Source: Hyphomicrobiales bacterium (GTDB taxonomy: Bacteria > Pseudomonadota > Alphaproteobacteria > Rhizobiales > Xanthobacteraceae). From it: a stretch of DNA of 50,144 bases. The notes beneath the pieces were generated by a model. It saw only the letters and a list, made by a program, of their open reading frames with translations. It was not told the DNA's origin and did not search any database. This document shows positions 15,676-24,508 of the stretch, piece after piece. How positions within the stretch are numbered: position 1 is the first letter of the stretch; the number at the start of each line of letters is the position of its first letter. The stretch is from NCBI GenBank assembly GCA_003169835.1, contig PNAI01000055.1, forward strand, positions 41,412-91,555. The letters are read 5' to 3'. The translations under genes were made by a program, and so were the position numbers.

Positions 15676-17996
15676 TTCCCCGCTGCGCTCTCCTGCACAG
15701 CGCGCCAAACCTTCTCGGCCGTCGCTGGCATGTTGAGCTTGTTGGCAGCATCGCCGGGAATGGCGTCGGCAATCGCATTCATGATGGCGGCAATAGATCC
15801 GGTTGTGCCGGCTTCGCCCACGCCCTTGACGCCCAGCGGATTGGTCGTGGCGGGCACCACGTGATCGGCGGTCTTGATCTCCGCCATTGACGGCATGTGG
15901 CCCGCGCGCGGCATGGCGTAGTCCATGAACGAGCCGGTGGTGAGCTGGCCGCTCGCGTCGTAGTTCGCAGTCTCATACAACGCTTGCCCGAACCCTTGCG
16001 CCAGCGCGCCGATCACCTGACCTTCAACCAAAGTGTGGTCGATGATATTGCCGCCGTCGTCAACCGCGGTGTAGTTGGCCACCGTGACTTCACCGGTATC
16101 GGGATCGATCTCGACCTCGGCGATGTGACAGCCGTTGGGAAACGTCTGCGGAATTTCCACCGTCGCCTTGGTGTCGAGGCCTTCCGCGATCTGCCCGCGC
16201 TTGACCAGCTCGGCCGAACGCGACGCCACTTCGAAGAGCGACAGCCGCCGGTCGGTTCCGACCACCTTGAACACGCCCGCTTTGTATTCGATGTCGGCTT
16301 CGGAAGCCTCCAGAAGCATGGCGGCGATTTTCTTGCCCTTCTCGATCAGCAGCTCGACGCTGCGCACGACTGCAGCGCCCGCCGTCATGGTTGAGCGCGA
16401 ACCGACCGACGGAGCACCTGGCAGATTCATATTTGTGTCGCCATGCCGGTGCACGACCTGCTCGGCTTTGATGCCCAGCCGCTCCGCGACGAGCCGTGGG
16501 TAGACCGTGGCGTGGCCCTGACCGGTCGATTGCACACCCAGCCCCACGACCATGCTCTCACCTCCTGGGAACGTCAGAACAGCGCTCTCCGTCGGCGTGC
16601 CACCGGAATGTTCCAGGAAACAGGAGATGCCGAGACCGCGAAGCTTCTTGCGCGACTTCGATTCACGCCGGCGCTTGGAGAAGCCATCGTAGTCGCTCAG
16701 CTCCAGCGCCTTGTCGAGCACGACCTCGAATTCACCGCTGTCGTACGTCGTGCCGACCGGCGTCTTGTAAGGAATGGCCGACGCTGGAATGAGATTGCGC
16801 CTGCGAATCCTGACCCTGTCGATACCGCTCACGCGCGCGGCTTCATCGACCAGCCGCTCCAGCACGTAGTTTGCCTCCGGCCGGCCGGCGCCGCGATAGG
16901 GCCCCATGGGTACGGTGTTGGTGAACAGGCATTTCGTCGTAACTTCGATGTGCGGAATGCAGTACATCCCGGGCAGGCAACGCGTGAAGTTATTCGTCAT
17001 CAGATGCGGATTGGCCGGCGTGACGAACGCGCCGACATTGGCGATTTGATGAATGCGCAGCGCCAAAAATTTCCCGCGCTCATCCAGCGCGAGTTCTGCG
17101 ATCGCCACCGAGTCGCGCGCCTGGTTGTCGCTCACGAAAGATTCTGAACGCGTCGCCATCCAGTGCACCGCGCGTTTGGTCATGCGCGCCGCCACCAGCA
17201 GCGCCGGATATTCAGGATAGGGCGCCGATTTCATGCCGAACGCGCCGCCGACCTCCTCGGTCGTCACCCGCAGCTTTTCCTTCGGCAGCCCCATGATGGC
17301 GGTCAACATGCCTTGCATCGGGCCTGAGCCCTGCGAGCAGACGCGAAACGCGTAGCTGTCCGCTGCGGGATCGTAGCTCGCCGTGCCGCCGCGCGGCTCC
17401 ATCGTCGCCATGACCAGCCGTTGCTGGACGTACTCGACGCGCGCCACCTTGGCGGCGCTCGACATAATGCGTTCGACCTCGCGCGAATTCGCGTCGTCAT
17501 TCGGCATGAGAAAATCGAACGCCAGATTACCCGGCGCATCCGCATAGAGTTGCGGCGCATCTGCCTTCAAGGCGTCACGCGCATCGGTTACCGCCGACAG
17601 TGCTTCGTATTCTACAGCGACATTCTCTGCGGCATCCTGTGCCGCGGCTAGCGTCTCGGCGATCACCACCGCCACCGGCTGGCCGACATGCGTGACCTTC
17701 TCGCCCGCGAGCGACGGCCTGTTCGGCATGATGAGCTTGAAGCCGCCGCGCCCGGTCATCGGCGGATGGCGCGACACGCTGCCGACGCCTTCCATATCCT
17801 TGGCGGTGAGCACCGCCAGCACCTTGGGCGCCTTGCGGGCTTCCGTCGTATCCATCGACTTGATGTGCGCGTGGGCATGCGGCGAGCGCACGAAATAGGC
17901 ATAGGCCAGGTTCGCGGGCTTAGCGTCGTCGGCATAGCGGCCCTCGCCGCGCAGCAGTTGATCGTCCTCGACGCGTATCGTGCCGTGTGCGCTCAT
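15672..17996 (-). CDS. Molybdenum hydroxylase large subunit (CoxL-like form II, xanthine dehydrogenase family)
   Basis: A 774-residue molybdopterin-binding subunit. EEVGGAFGMKS lies in the cofactor region, PYRGAGR at residues 366-372 matches the form II active-site loop rather than the CO-oxidising AYxCSFR loop, and VGEAGTTGS near the C-terminus carries the catalytic glutamate. Such enzymes hydroxylate aldehydes, N-heterocycles or aromatic acyl-CoAs with water. The frame is open from 18497, but the ATG at 17996 (MSAHGTIRVEDD) gives the family start. The usual FAD and 2Fe-2S subunits are not adjacent, so partners must come from elsewhere. It is transcribed divergently from the Gfo/Idh/MocA gene at 18072. 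Confidence 0.92.
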   Translation of the reverse strand: MSAHGTIRVEDDQLLRGEGRYADDAKPANLAYAYFVRSPHAHAHIKSMDTTEARKAPKVLAVLTAKDMEGVGSVSRHPPMTGRGGFKLIMPNRPSLAGEKVTHVGQPVAVVIAETLAAAQDAAENVAVEYEALSAVTDARDALKADAPQLYADAPGNLAFDFLMPNDDANSREVERIMSSAAKVARVEYVQQRLVMATMEPRGGTASYDPAADSYAFRVCSQGSGPMQGMLTAIMGLPKEKLRVTTEEVGGAFGMKSAPYPEYPALLVAARMTKRAVHWMATRSESFVSDNQARDSVAIAELALDERGKFLALRIHQIANVGAFVTPANPHLMTNNFTRCLPGMYCIPHIEVTTKCLFTNTVPMGPYRGAGRPEANYVLERLVDEAARVSGIDRVRIRRRNLIPASAIPYKTPVGTTYDSGEFEVVLDKALELSDYDGFSKRRRESKSRKKLRGLGISCFLEHSGGTPTESAVLTFPGGESMVVGLGVQSTGQGHATVYPRLVAERLGIKAEQVVHRHGDTNMNLPGAPSVGSRSTMTAGAAVVRSVELLIEKGKKIAAMLLEASEADIEYKAGVFKVVGTDRRLSLFEVASRSAELVKRGQIAEGLDTKATVEIPQTFPNGCHIAEVEIDPDTGEVTVANYTAVDDGGNIIDHTLVEGQVIGALAQGFGQALYETANYDASGQLTTGSFMDYAMPRAGHMPSMAEIKTADHVVPATTNPLGVKGVGEAGTTGSIAAIMNAIADAIPGDAANKLNMPATAEKVWRAVQESAAGN

Positions 17997-18071
17997 ATTG
18001 GTTTCCGGGAAAAGCTGGGTATGGTCAGGGGAGCTAACTGATAACGGCCGCTGGAGCCCCGCGCAATCGCC

Positions 18072-19271
18072 ATGTCCGCTAAAAAACCCAGCAATCCTGC
18101 GCCAATTGGCCTCGGCATCGCCGGCCTCGGCATGGCCGGCGCGGTCATGGTGCAGGCCGCGGCGGTGCATGAAGGCTATATGCTCAAGGCAGCCGCCGAC
18201 CCGCACGCCGGCCCGAGAGAGGCCTTCGCGCGCGATTTCAACGCCCGCGCTTACGCCGATGTAGCGGAACTCGTCGCCGATCCGGCGGTGGAGGTGGTCT
18301 ACGTAGCGACCCCGCACCAGTTCCATGCACCCCACGCCATTCTCGCCGCCGAGCGTGGCAAGCACGTCATCCTTGAAAAGCCCATGGCGCTCACACTTGC
18401 CGAGTGTGAGGCCATCATCGCCGCCGCCGAACGCAACAAGGTGCAATTGATCGTCGGCCACACCCATGCCTACGACCCGGCGATCCGCGTGATGCACAAG
18501 CTCATTGCGTCTGGCGCGCTCGGCAAGCTCGGCATGATCAACAGTTTCAACTACACGAATTTCCTCTACCGCCCGCGGCGACCCGAGGAACTCGACACGT
18601 CTTTAGGGGGTGGCATTCTTTTCAACCAAGTACCGCACCAGATCGACATCGCGCGGCTCCTCGGCGGCGGCCTGGTGAAATGTGTGCGCGCTCAAGCAAA
18701 CGCGCTCGATCGCCCACGTCCGACCGAAGGAAGCTGCGTTGCCTTCCTGCAATTCGAGAACGGCGCCGCCGCGTCATTGGTCTACAGCGGCCACGATCAT
18801 TTCGATTCCGACGAATGGTATGACTGGATCAACGAACGCGGCGCGCCGAAGGAGCCCGCGCATGGCTCAGCCCGTCGTGCGTTGAAGCAATCCAAAGACG
18901 AAGCGCGGGCGCGCACCGAGACATATGCCTATGGCGCAGCCAGCGCGGGGATGCCGCCGCATCAGCCGCACTTCGGACAGACCATCGCGACCTGCGCCAA
19001 CGGCGATCTACGCACCTCGGCAAACGGTCTCATGCAATATGACATCTCCGGCGCAAGCGAGATCAAGATCGAGCGCGGCGAAGGCATGCCCGGCCGCCGC
19101 GAGGTGCTCGACGACATGGGTGCCGCTTTGCGCTACGGGCGGCCACCCGTGCATGACGGCCGCTGGGGCAAGGCCACGGTCGAGGTTGCACTCGCCATCC
19201 TGCAATCGGCGCGGGAGCAGCGCGAAATTGCGCTGCACCACCAGGTGCCGGTGCCAGAAGAACGCACATAG
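18072..19271 (+). CDS. Gfo/Idh/MocA oxidoreductase resembling phthalate 4,5-cis-dihydrodiol dehydrogenase
   Basis: A 399-residue NAD(P)-dependent dehydrogenase. The Rossmann motif GLGIAGLGMAG lies near residues 13-23, with the EKPMALT signature near 105. The segments LYRPRRPEEL, GGGILFNQVPHQIDIARLLG and WINERGAP resemble the Pht4-type dihydrodiol dehydrogenases of phthalate catabolism. These rearomatise cis-dihydrodiols made by a ring dioxygenase. That reading is supported by the dioxygenase alpha subunit gene 66 bp downstream on the same strand. The substrate need not be phthalate. The start at 18072 has only a weak GGAG upstream. Confidence 0.88.
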   Translation: MSAKKPSNPAPIGLGIAGLGMAGAVMVQAAAVHEGYMLKAAADPHAGPREAFARDFNARAYADVAELVADPAVEVVYVATPHQFHAPHAILAAERGKHVILEKPMALTLAECEAIIAAAERNKVQLIVGHTHAYDPAIRVMHKLIASGALGKLGMINSFNYTNFLYRPRRPEELDTSLGGGILFNQVPHQIDIARLLGGGLVKCVRAQANALDRPRPTEGSCVAFLQFENGAAASLVYSGHDHFDSDEWYDWINERGAPKEPAHGSARRALKQSKDEARARTETYAYGAASAGMPPHQPHFGQTIATCANGDLRTSANGLMQYDISGASEIKIERGEGMPGRREVLDDMGAALRYGRPPVHDGRWGKATVEVALAILQSAREQREIALHHQVPVPEERT

Positions 19272-19337
19272 TGGACGCGGACGATTGATATATTATAGAT
19301 CAACTCAGGCTGGAGCCCCTGACCTTGAGGCTTGAAC

Positions 19338-20648
19338 ATGAACGATCGCACCAACGGCAAGAACGGCCAAGCAAATGGCCACCTCGTGCTCGAAGACCGT
19401 AAGGCGCAGACCTTCTCGGTCAACCGGGAGGTGTTCGTCTCGCCCACGGTGTTCGAAGATGAAAGCCGCGCGATCTTCGACAAGTGCTGGATCTATGTCG
19501 GTCACGCTTCCGAAATCCGCAACCCAGGTGACTTCCGCACCCGCAACGTAGCGGGCCGGCCGATCATCTTTTGCCGCGATCGCCAATGCACACCGCGCGC
19601 GCTGATCAATTCCTGCCGCCACCGCGGCGCCATCGTCTGCCGCGAGCGCGAGGGCAACGCGCGGCAATTTTACTGCATGTATCACGGCTGGACTTATCAC
19701 ACCGACGGCAAGCTCAAGGCGATCCCGGGCGACGACGCCTACGGCGAAAAATTCGACAAGTCGACACTCGGTCTCGTCGAGGTCCCGCGCTTCGAACATT
19801 ATCGCGACTTCTATTTTTTGAATTTCGATCGCGATGCGCCGGACCTCGCAACCTATCTCGCCGGCGCGAAGGAATACATCGACCTGGTTGTCGACCAGTC
19901 GCCGTCGGGGCGCATGGAAATAATCTCTGGCGTGCAGGAATACGACATCAAGGCCAACTGGAAGCTATTGGTCGAAAACAGCGTCGACGATTATCACCTG
20001 GTCACCACGCATTCGACCTGGCTCAACTACATGCGCAATTCCGGCGTCAATATTTCCGTGCCCAAGGGGCAGTTGCTGCCGACCAAAGGCATCGGCAAGG
20101 ACCTCGGCAACGGCCATCTGACTACCGACAATCCGAACTACCGCGGCCGGCCGGTCGCAAAATGGATTTCGATCTACGGCGAGGACGCCAAGGCCGACAT
20201 CGACGCCATCCGCAAGGAACTGGTCGAGCGGCTGGGCGAAACGCGCGCCGCCCGCGTCGCCGACACCAACCGTAATCTGGTCGTGTTCCCCAATCTCGTC
20301 ATCAACGACGGCTCATCCGTAACAGTGCGGAATTTCTATCCGCTCGGCCCCGACCACATGCGCGTGACTGCCTGGGCGCTCGGCCCAGTGGAAGAGACCG
20401 AAGCGCAGCGCGCCCGCCGCCTGCACGCGTTCCTGACGTTCTATGGCCCCGGCGGTTTTGCCACGCCTGATGACGTCACAGCCCTTGAACTGGCGCAGCA
20501 GGGCTTCGCGGCTTGGCGCGAGGTGCAATGGTCCGATCTCTCACGCGGCATGGGCAAGAGCGCCAACGAGCCGCAGCTTCACACCGACGAAGGCCACCTG
20601 CGCGTGTTCTGGCGGCGCTGGAGCGAGCTGATGGAGCAGCATCCATGA
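19338..20648 (+). CDS. Aromatic ring-hydroxylating dioxygenase, large (alpha) subunit
   Basis: A 436-residue terminal oxygenase subunit. The Rieske ligands are Cys93, His95 (SCRHRG), Cys113 and His116 (CMYHGW). The mononuclear iron site is in ENSVDDYHLVTTH, with His220 and His225 and an upstream bridging aspartate (217 or 218). The frame also reads from a TTG at 19332, but the ATG at 19338 follows a GAGG. The enzyme adds O2 to an aromatic ring to give a cis-dihydrodiol, or a phenol if a substituent such as sulfite, amine or CO2 leaves. The beta subunit overlaps its stop codon, so an alpha/beta hexamer is expected. Confidence 0.95.
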   Translation: MNDRTNGKNGQANGHLVLEDRKAQTFSVNREVFVSPTVFEDESRAIFDKCWIYVGHASEIRNPGDFRTRNVAGRPIIFCRDRQCTPRALINSCRHRGAIVCREREGNARQFYCMYHGWTYHTDGKLKAIPGDDAYGEKFDKSTLGLVEVPRFEHYRDFYFLNFDRDAPDLATYLAGAKEYIDLVVDQSPSGRMEIISGVQEYDIKANWKLLVENSVDDYHLVTTHSTWLNYMRNSGVNISVPKGQLLPTKGIGKDLGNGHLTTDNPNYRGRPVAKWISIYGEDAKADIDAIRKELVERLGETRAARVADTNRNLVVFPNLVINDGSSVTVRNFYPLGPDHMRVTAWALGPVEETEAQRARRLHAFLTFYGPGGFATPDDVTALELAQQGFAAWREVQWSDLSRGMGKSANEPQLHTDEGHLRVFWRRWSELMEQHP

Positions 20649-21151
20649 ACAAACCGGTGGACCCGGCGGCGACAGTGACACGCGCCGAGGTCGAGGATTT
20701 GCTCTATCACGAGGCCGAGCTTTTGGATTCCTGGCGGCTCGACGACTGGCTTGGCCTGTTGACCGAGGACGCGGCCTATTACGTGCCGCCGAACGACAAA
20801 CCCGACGGCGATCATCGCTTCACGCTCTTTACGATTGCCGACGACATCGTGCGCCTGCGCGAACGCATCATCCGGCTAAAGGATCCCAACTGCCACGCCG
20901 AATTTCCGCCCTCGCGCACGCGCCGGCTGATCACCAACGTGCGCATCACCGGCATCGAGGGCGATACCATTTCGGTGGCCGCCAATTTCGACATCTTCCG
21001 CTATCGCCGCAACGAGCCGCCGCGCGAGTTCGTCGGGCGCTATCGCTACAAGCTCCAGCGCCGCAACGGCGCGCTCAAGATCGCGGAACGCCGCGTTATC
21101 CTCGACGCCGAGGAACTCGGTGTATTGGGATCGGTGAGTTTCTTGCTGTAG
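20645..21151 (+). CDS. Aromatic ring-hydroxylating dioxygenase, small (beta) subunit
   Basis: A 168-residue beta subunit of the SnoaL-like cystatin fold. It starts EVEDLLYHEAELLDSWRLDD, continues LTEDAAYYVPP and ends with FVGRYRYKLQRRNGALKIAERR, all standard for the family. It has a structural role in the alpha3beta3 oxygenase. The ATG overlaps the alpha subunit stop (ATGA), so the two are translationally coupled. Together with the Rieske ferredoxin at 15.3 kb this makes a three-component dioxygenase that lacks only its reductase. Confidence 0.94.
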   Translation: MNKPVDPAATVTRAEVEDLLYHEAELLDSWRLDDWLGLLTEDAAYYVPPNDKPDGDHRFTLFTIADDIVRLRERIIRLKDPNCHAEFPPSRTRRLITNVRITGIEGDTISVAANFDIFRYRRNEPPREFVGRYRYKLQRRNGALKIAERRVILDAEELGVLGSVSFLL

Positions 21152-21233
21152 GAATTTTTTCGCCCTCATCGTACGAGACACTTCCTGCAGCTGTCCCTTC
21201 AATCAAATATGCCGAACGAACCGACTTCTCCTT

Positions 21234-21261
21234 CCCTCCCCACCTCTTCGCGGGGGGAGGG
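21234..21261. repeat. C/G-rich intergenic palindrome
   Basis: CCCTCCCC and GGGGAGGG form an 8-bp stem around a CTTCGCGG-containing loop, between the dioxygenase beta gene and the amidohydrolase gene. The same unit recurs at 28349-28377. It may terminate the dioxygenase transcript, but there is no T-run. Confidence 0.55.
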
Positions 21262-21315
21262 GAGTAAGCTTCGCCCTAATTCGAATTGGATGATGCGATT
21301 ATCAACGGAGTGAAA

Positions 21316-22320
21316 ATGCCCAATCCGCTCGCGATCGACGCCCACGCGCACATTCTCACCGAGGAGACGATGAAGCTCCTCGAAAAGGAGGCGCCGAAAG
21401 TCGCGCCCAAGCTCGCGCCAATCGGAAACGACATGTTCGAGTTGTCCATCGCTGGCGTGCCGTATCGGCCTTTCCCCAAGGGCGGCTTCGACATCGAACA
21501 GCGGCTCAAGGACATGGCGACGTCCGAAGTCGACATGCAGGTGCTCTCCATCACGCCGCAGACTTTTCTCTACAATCAGGATGCAGGCCTCACGACCACT
21601 TCGTCGATTATCCAAAACGACCAGATCGCGAAGCACGTCAAAGATCATCCCAAAAAATTCTACGGCCTCGCCACGCTGCCGATGCAGGCGCCGAAGGCGG
21701 CCGCCGACGAGCTTGAGCGCGCCATCTCGAATCTTGGCATGAAGGGTGCGCAGATCGCCTCCAACATCATGGGCAAGAATCTCGACGAGCCGGAATTCGA
21801 GCCGGTGTGGCAGGTTGCGAACCAGCACCATGCCTTCTTCATGATCCATCCCAACAACGTCGCCGGCGCCGACCGGCTGAAGAATTATTATCTCAACAAC
21901 CTGATTGGAAATCCGCTCGACACCACGATAGCCGCCGCGTGCCTTGTGTTCGGCGGCGTGATCGAGCGCTTCCCCAACATCCGCTTTTTTATGGTGCACG
22001 GCGGCGGCTTCACGCCCTACCAGGCCGGCCGCTGGCAGCACGGCTGGCACGTCCGTCCCGAGCCGCAGAAGCATCTGAAAAAACCGCCGGCCGAAACCAT
22101 CCGCACGTTCTATTGGGACACCATTCTCCACGGAAAACCTGCGCTGGAATTCCTGGTCTCGGAGTTCGGCGCCTCGCACGTCATGCTCGGCAGCGACTAT
22201 CCCTACGACATGGGCACGTTCGAATGCGCGCGCCAGATCAAGGCGCTGTCGGTTTCGGATCTCGACAAAATGGTGATCCTCAACGGCCTCGTACAGAAGC
22301 TGCTTGCCGGAGTGAAGTGA
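21316..22320 (+). CDS. Amidohydrolase family 2 protein (ACMSD-type decarboxylase-like)
   Basis: A 334-residue TIM-barrel metalloenzyme. Metal-binding landmarks are IDAHAHI at the start (HxH), FFMIHPNN midway, FFMVHGGG, and the aspartate in LGSDYPYDMG near the end. This pattern matches the aminocarboxymuconate-semialdehyde decarboxylase family, whose members decarboxylate aromatic or muconic acids without a cofactor, or hydrolyse ring-opened acids. The frame is open from a TTG at 21286, but the ATG at 21316 has GGAG with 5-nt spacing. The next gene starts on its stop codon. Downstream of a ring dioxygenase, decarboxylation of a hydroxylated carboxylate is a reasonable guess. Confidence 0.9.
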   Translation: MPNPLAIDAHAHILTEETMKLLEKEAPKVAPKLAPIGNDMFELSIAGVPYRPFPKGGFDIEQRLKDMATSEVDMQVLSITPQTFLYNQDAGLTTTSSIIQNDQIAKHVKDHPKKFYGLATLPMQAPKAAADELERAISNLGMKGAQIASNIMGKNLDEPEFEPVWQVANQHHAFFMIHPNNVAGADRLKNYYLNNLIGNPLDTTIAAACLVFGGVIERFPNIRFFMVHGGGFTPYQAGRWQHGWHVRPEPQKHLKKPPAETIRTFYWDTILHGKPALEFLVSEFGASHVMLGSDYPYDMGTFECARQIKALSVSDLDKMVILNGLVQKLLAGVK

Positions 22321-23390
22321 TGTCGCGTGCCACGCGCGTTCCGGGAAGCTCGATCGTAACGCTGATTCGCGATTGCATGCTCGCCCTCGGAGTGCCGGGC
22401 GAGGACGCCATGAAGATCGCGATCCTGATGATGGAGGCCGATCTTGCCGGCGCCGACGCGCATGGCGTGTTCCGCTTACCGCAATACGTCAAACGGATCA
22501 AAGCCGGCGGCATCAATCCGCGCCCGAAGATCGAAGTCACCAAGACCGCGCCCGCCACCGCCATGGTCGATGGCGACAACGGCATGGGCCATCTCGTGAT
22601 GCAGCGCGCCGTCCACACCGCGATCCAGCTTGCGAAGGAAACCGGCGTCGCCTGGGTTGGCGCGCGCCGCTCCAATCATGCGGGCGCGGCCGGTGTTTAT
22701 GCCGAAATGGCGGTGCACCATAACATGGTCGGAATCTATTCGGTCGTCGCCAACGCCAACCACATGCCCGTCTGGCGCGGCGCGGAAAATCTGCTCGGCA
22801 CCAATCCCGTTGCGTTCGCAATTCCTGCTGGCGAGGAACCGCCGGTGGTGCTCGACATCGCCACCACGGTCGTCTCCTACGGCACGGTGAAAGCCTATAA
22901 AATGCAGGGCAAGCCGATGCCCGAAGGCTGGATGATCGATCCGAAAAATGGCACCCCGCTCACCGACTCGGCCCGCAGTGCGGAAGGATTATTGCTTCCG
23001 ATCGGCGGCTACAAGGGCGCGGGACTTGCGCTGGTGTTGGGATTGCTCGCCGGCACGCTCAACGGCGCAGCCTTCGGCCGCGACGTGATCGATTTCAACT
23101 ACAACGATTCAGACGCCTGCGACACAGGCCATTTCTTTATTGCGCTCGACGTGTCGCGCTTTATGCCGATCGATGTGTTCAAGCGTGAGATCGACCTGCA
23201 ATTGCGCGATCTGCGGGAATCCAAGCGGTTGCCGGGCGTCGATGCTATCCGTCTTCCAGGCGAGCAGCGCGCACAACGGCGCGACGAGCGACGGCGCGAT
23301 GGAATTCCGATCGTCGATGAAGTGATGGAGCAACTCGACAAGCTTGCCGCCGAAATGGGCGTCGCCAAACTCGTGGACCGCGGCTGCTGA
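22320..23390 (+). CDS. Ldh-family (malate/L-lactate/sulfolactate) NAD(P)-dependent dehydrogenase
   Basis: A 356-residue protein of the Ldh2/YlbC/ComC fold. The segments ADLAGADAHGVFRLPQYVKR, the catalytic-histidine region RRSNHAGAAGVYAEMA, GTNPVAFAIP and IGGYKGAGLALVLGLLAG are all diagnostic. Known members oxidise or reduce 2-hydroxy- or 2-oxo-acids such as malate, ureidoglycolate, diketogulonate and sulfolactate. The ATG at 22320 overlaps the amidohydrolase stop by one base (TGATG), indicating translational coupling. It probably handles a hydroxy/keto acid formed later in the same pathway. Confidence 0.92.
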   Translation: MSRATRVPGSSIVTLIRDCMLALGVPGEDAMKIAILMMEADLAGADAHGVFRLPQYVKRIKAGGINPRPKIEVTKTAPATAMVDGDNGMGHLVMQRAVHTAIQLAKETGVAWVGARRSNHAGAAGVYAEMAVHHNMVGIYSVVANANHMPVWRGAENLLGTNPVAFAIPAGEEPPVVLDIATTVVSYGTVKAYKMQGKPMPEGWMIDPKNGTPLTDSARSAEGLLLPIGGYKGAGLALVLGLLAGTLNGAAFGRDVIDFNYNDSDACDTGHFFIALDVSRFMPIDVFKREIDLQLRDLRESKRLPGVDAIRLPGEQRAQRRDERRRDGIPIVDEVMEQLDKLAAEMGVAKLVDRGC

Positions 23391-23392
23391 CT

Positions 23393-24508
23393 TTAAACGG
23401 CTCTGCGTTCTTCGTCCGGATCGAGCGGCAGCTTCACCGGCTGCTTACGTTTGGCGGAGAGATCGAGCGCCTTGGTCAGCATCAGCCGGTTGTGCGCTTC
23501 TTCGACCGTTGCCGCCGGCGTCGGCAATCCGAGCGCCACGCGATTGAGCCACGACACGGTTTCATCTGCCATCGGCCCGCGCAATTCGCCGAGCGCCATG
23601 TCGCCGGGCGGATAGCTGCCAAGAAAATCCACCAACCGGCTGGGATCAGGGTTGTAGCCCTCCGATTGTGCCTTGGTCACCGCCATCACCATGTCGCGGT
23701 GCGTGTCGTCGATGGTCAGCACGCCGTCAGTGCCGACGATGCCGACTTCGAGCGAATAGACCGCGCCCGGCCACGTCACCGGCAACGCCCAGGATATATT
23801 GAGATGATAGATGCAGCCGTCGCTCATCATGATCATGCCGGCGGTGGCGTCGATGCCCTGGTAGAGCGGCCCAAGCACCTTGTCGATCGAGCGCGCATAG
23901 CATTCGACCGGCGTCTTCTTTTCCAGGTACCACATGCACATATCGAGCGCGTGCGTGCCCGAGATCACCATGGGTGAAATCGATTTCGGATCATCCGTGC
24001 GTTTGTAATTGTCGATCGCGACCAATCGATTCATGAACGCGCGCGAAGTCACCAGCGTCACATCTCCTAAGGCACCAGTGCGCACCTTCTCCTTGCCCGC
24101 AAGCCACTTGCGCCGGAAGCGCTGCGTGTATCCGACAACTGCATCAATTTTGGCGTCCTTGATCGCCTTGAGCACGCGGGCCGATTGCGCGAGATCCGTC
24201 GCGAGCGGCTTCTCGATCAGCATCGGAATGCCGCGCTCGATTGCAGTCATGATCGGATCGACGTGCAGGTGCTCGTCGGTCGCGATGATGGCGCAAGTCA
24301 CTTCCGGCCGCTTGAGCAGTTCGACATGGCTTTGCGTGACGAAATCAGCGCCGATCCTCGGCGCCACTTCGCCTGCGCGGTTGGGGTTCTTTTCCGCCAG
24401 GCCGATCCATTTCACCGCCGGATGGCGGTTGGCGACCTCGCCGCGAAACAGCCCAACGCGACCGCCGCCGATGATCGCAAGGCCAATGTCAGCGGGTTGC
24501 ATTCTCAC
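23393..24508 (-). CDS. Gfo/Idh/MocA family oxidoreductase A
   Basis: A 371-residue NAD(P)-binding oxidoreductase: Rossmann motif AIIGGGRVGLFRG near the N-terminus, EKPLATDLAQSA near residue 95, and a C-terminal beta-sheet domain with SGTHALDMCMWYL. The start may be GTG at 24508, which overlaps the preceding stop by 3 bp (GTGA), or the in-frame ATG at 24502. The coupling argues for the GTG. Family members oxidise sugars, inositols or dihydrodiols. The paired homologue upstream suggests two consecutive steps or a heteromeric enzyme. It converges with the Ldh gene, with 2 bp between stops. Confidence 0.9.
   Translation of the reverse strand: MRMQPADIGLAIIGGGRVGLFRGEVANRHPAVKWIGLAEKNPNRAGEVAPRIGADFVTQSHVELLKRPEVTCAIIATDEHLHVDPIMTAIERGIPMLIEKPLATDLAQSARVLKAIKDAKIDAVVGYTQRFRRKWLAGKEKVRTGALGDVTLVTSRAFMNRLVAIDNYKRTDDPKSISPMVISGTHALDMCMWYLEKKTPVECYARSIDKVLGPLYQGIDATAGMIMMSDGCIYHLNISWALPVTWPGAVYSLEVGIVGTDGVLTIDDTHRDMVMAVTKAQSEGYNPDPSRLVDFLGSYPPGDMALGELRGPMADETVSWLNRVALGLPTPAATVEEAHNRLMLTKALDLSAKRKQPVKLPLDPDEERRAV

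Noticed and set aside
15672..17996. Assignment as carbon monoxide dehydrogenase CoxL
   Set aside because: The loop reads PYRGAGR, the form II pattern, not the AYxCSFR of genuine CO-oxidising form I enzymes, and coxMS are missing.
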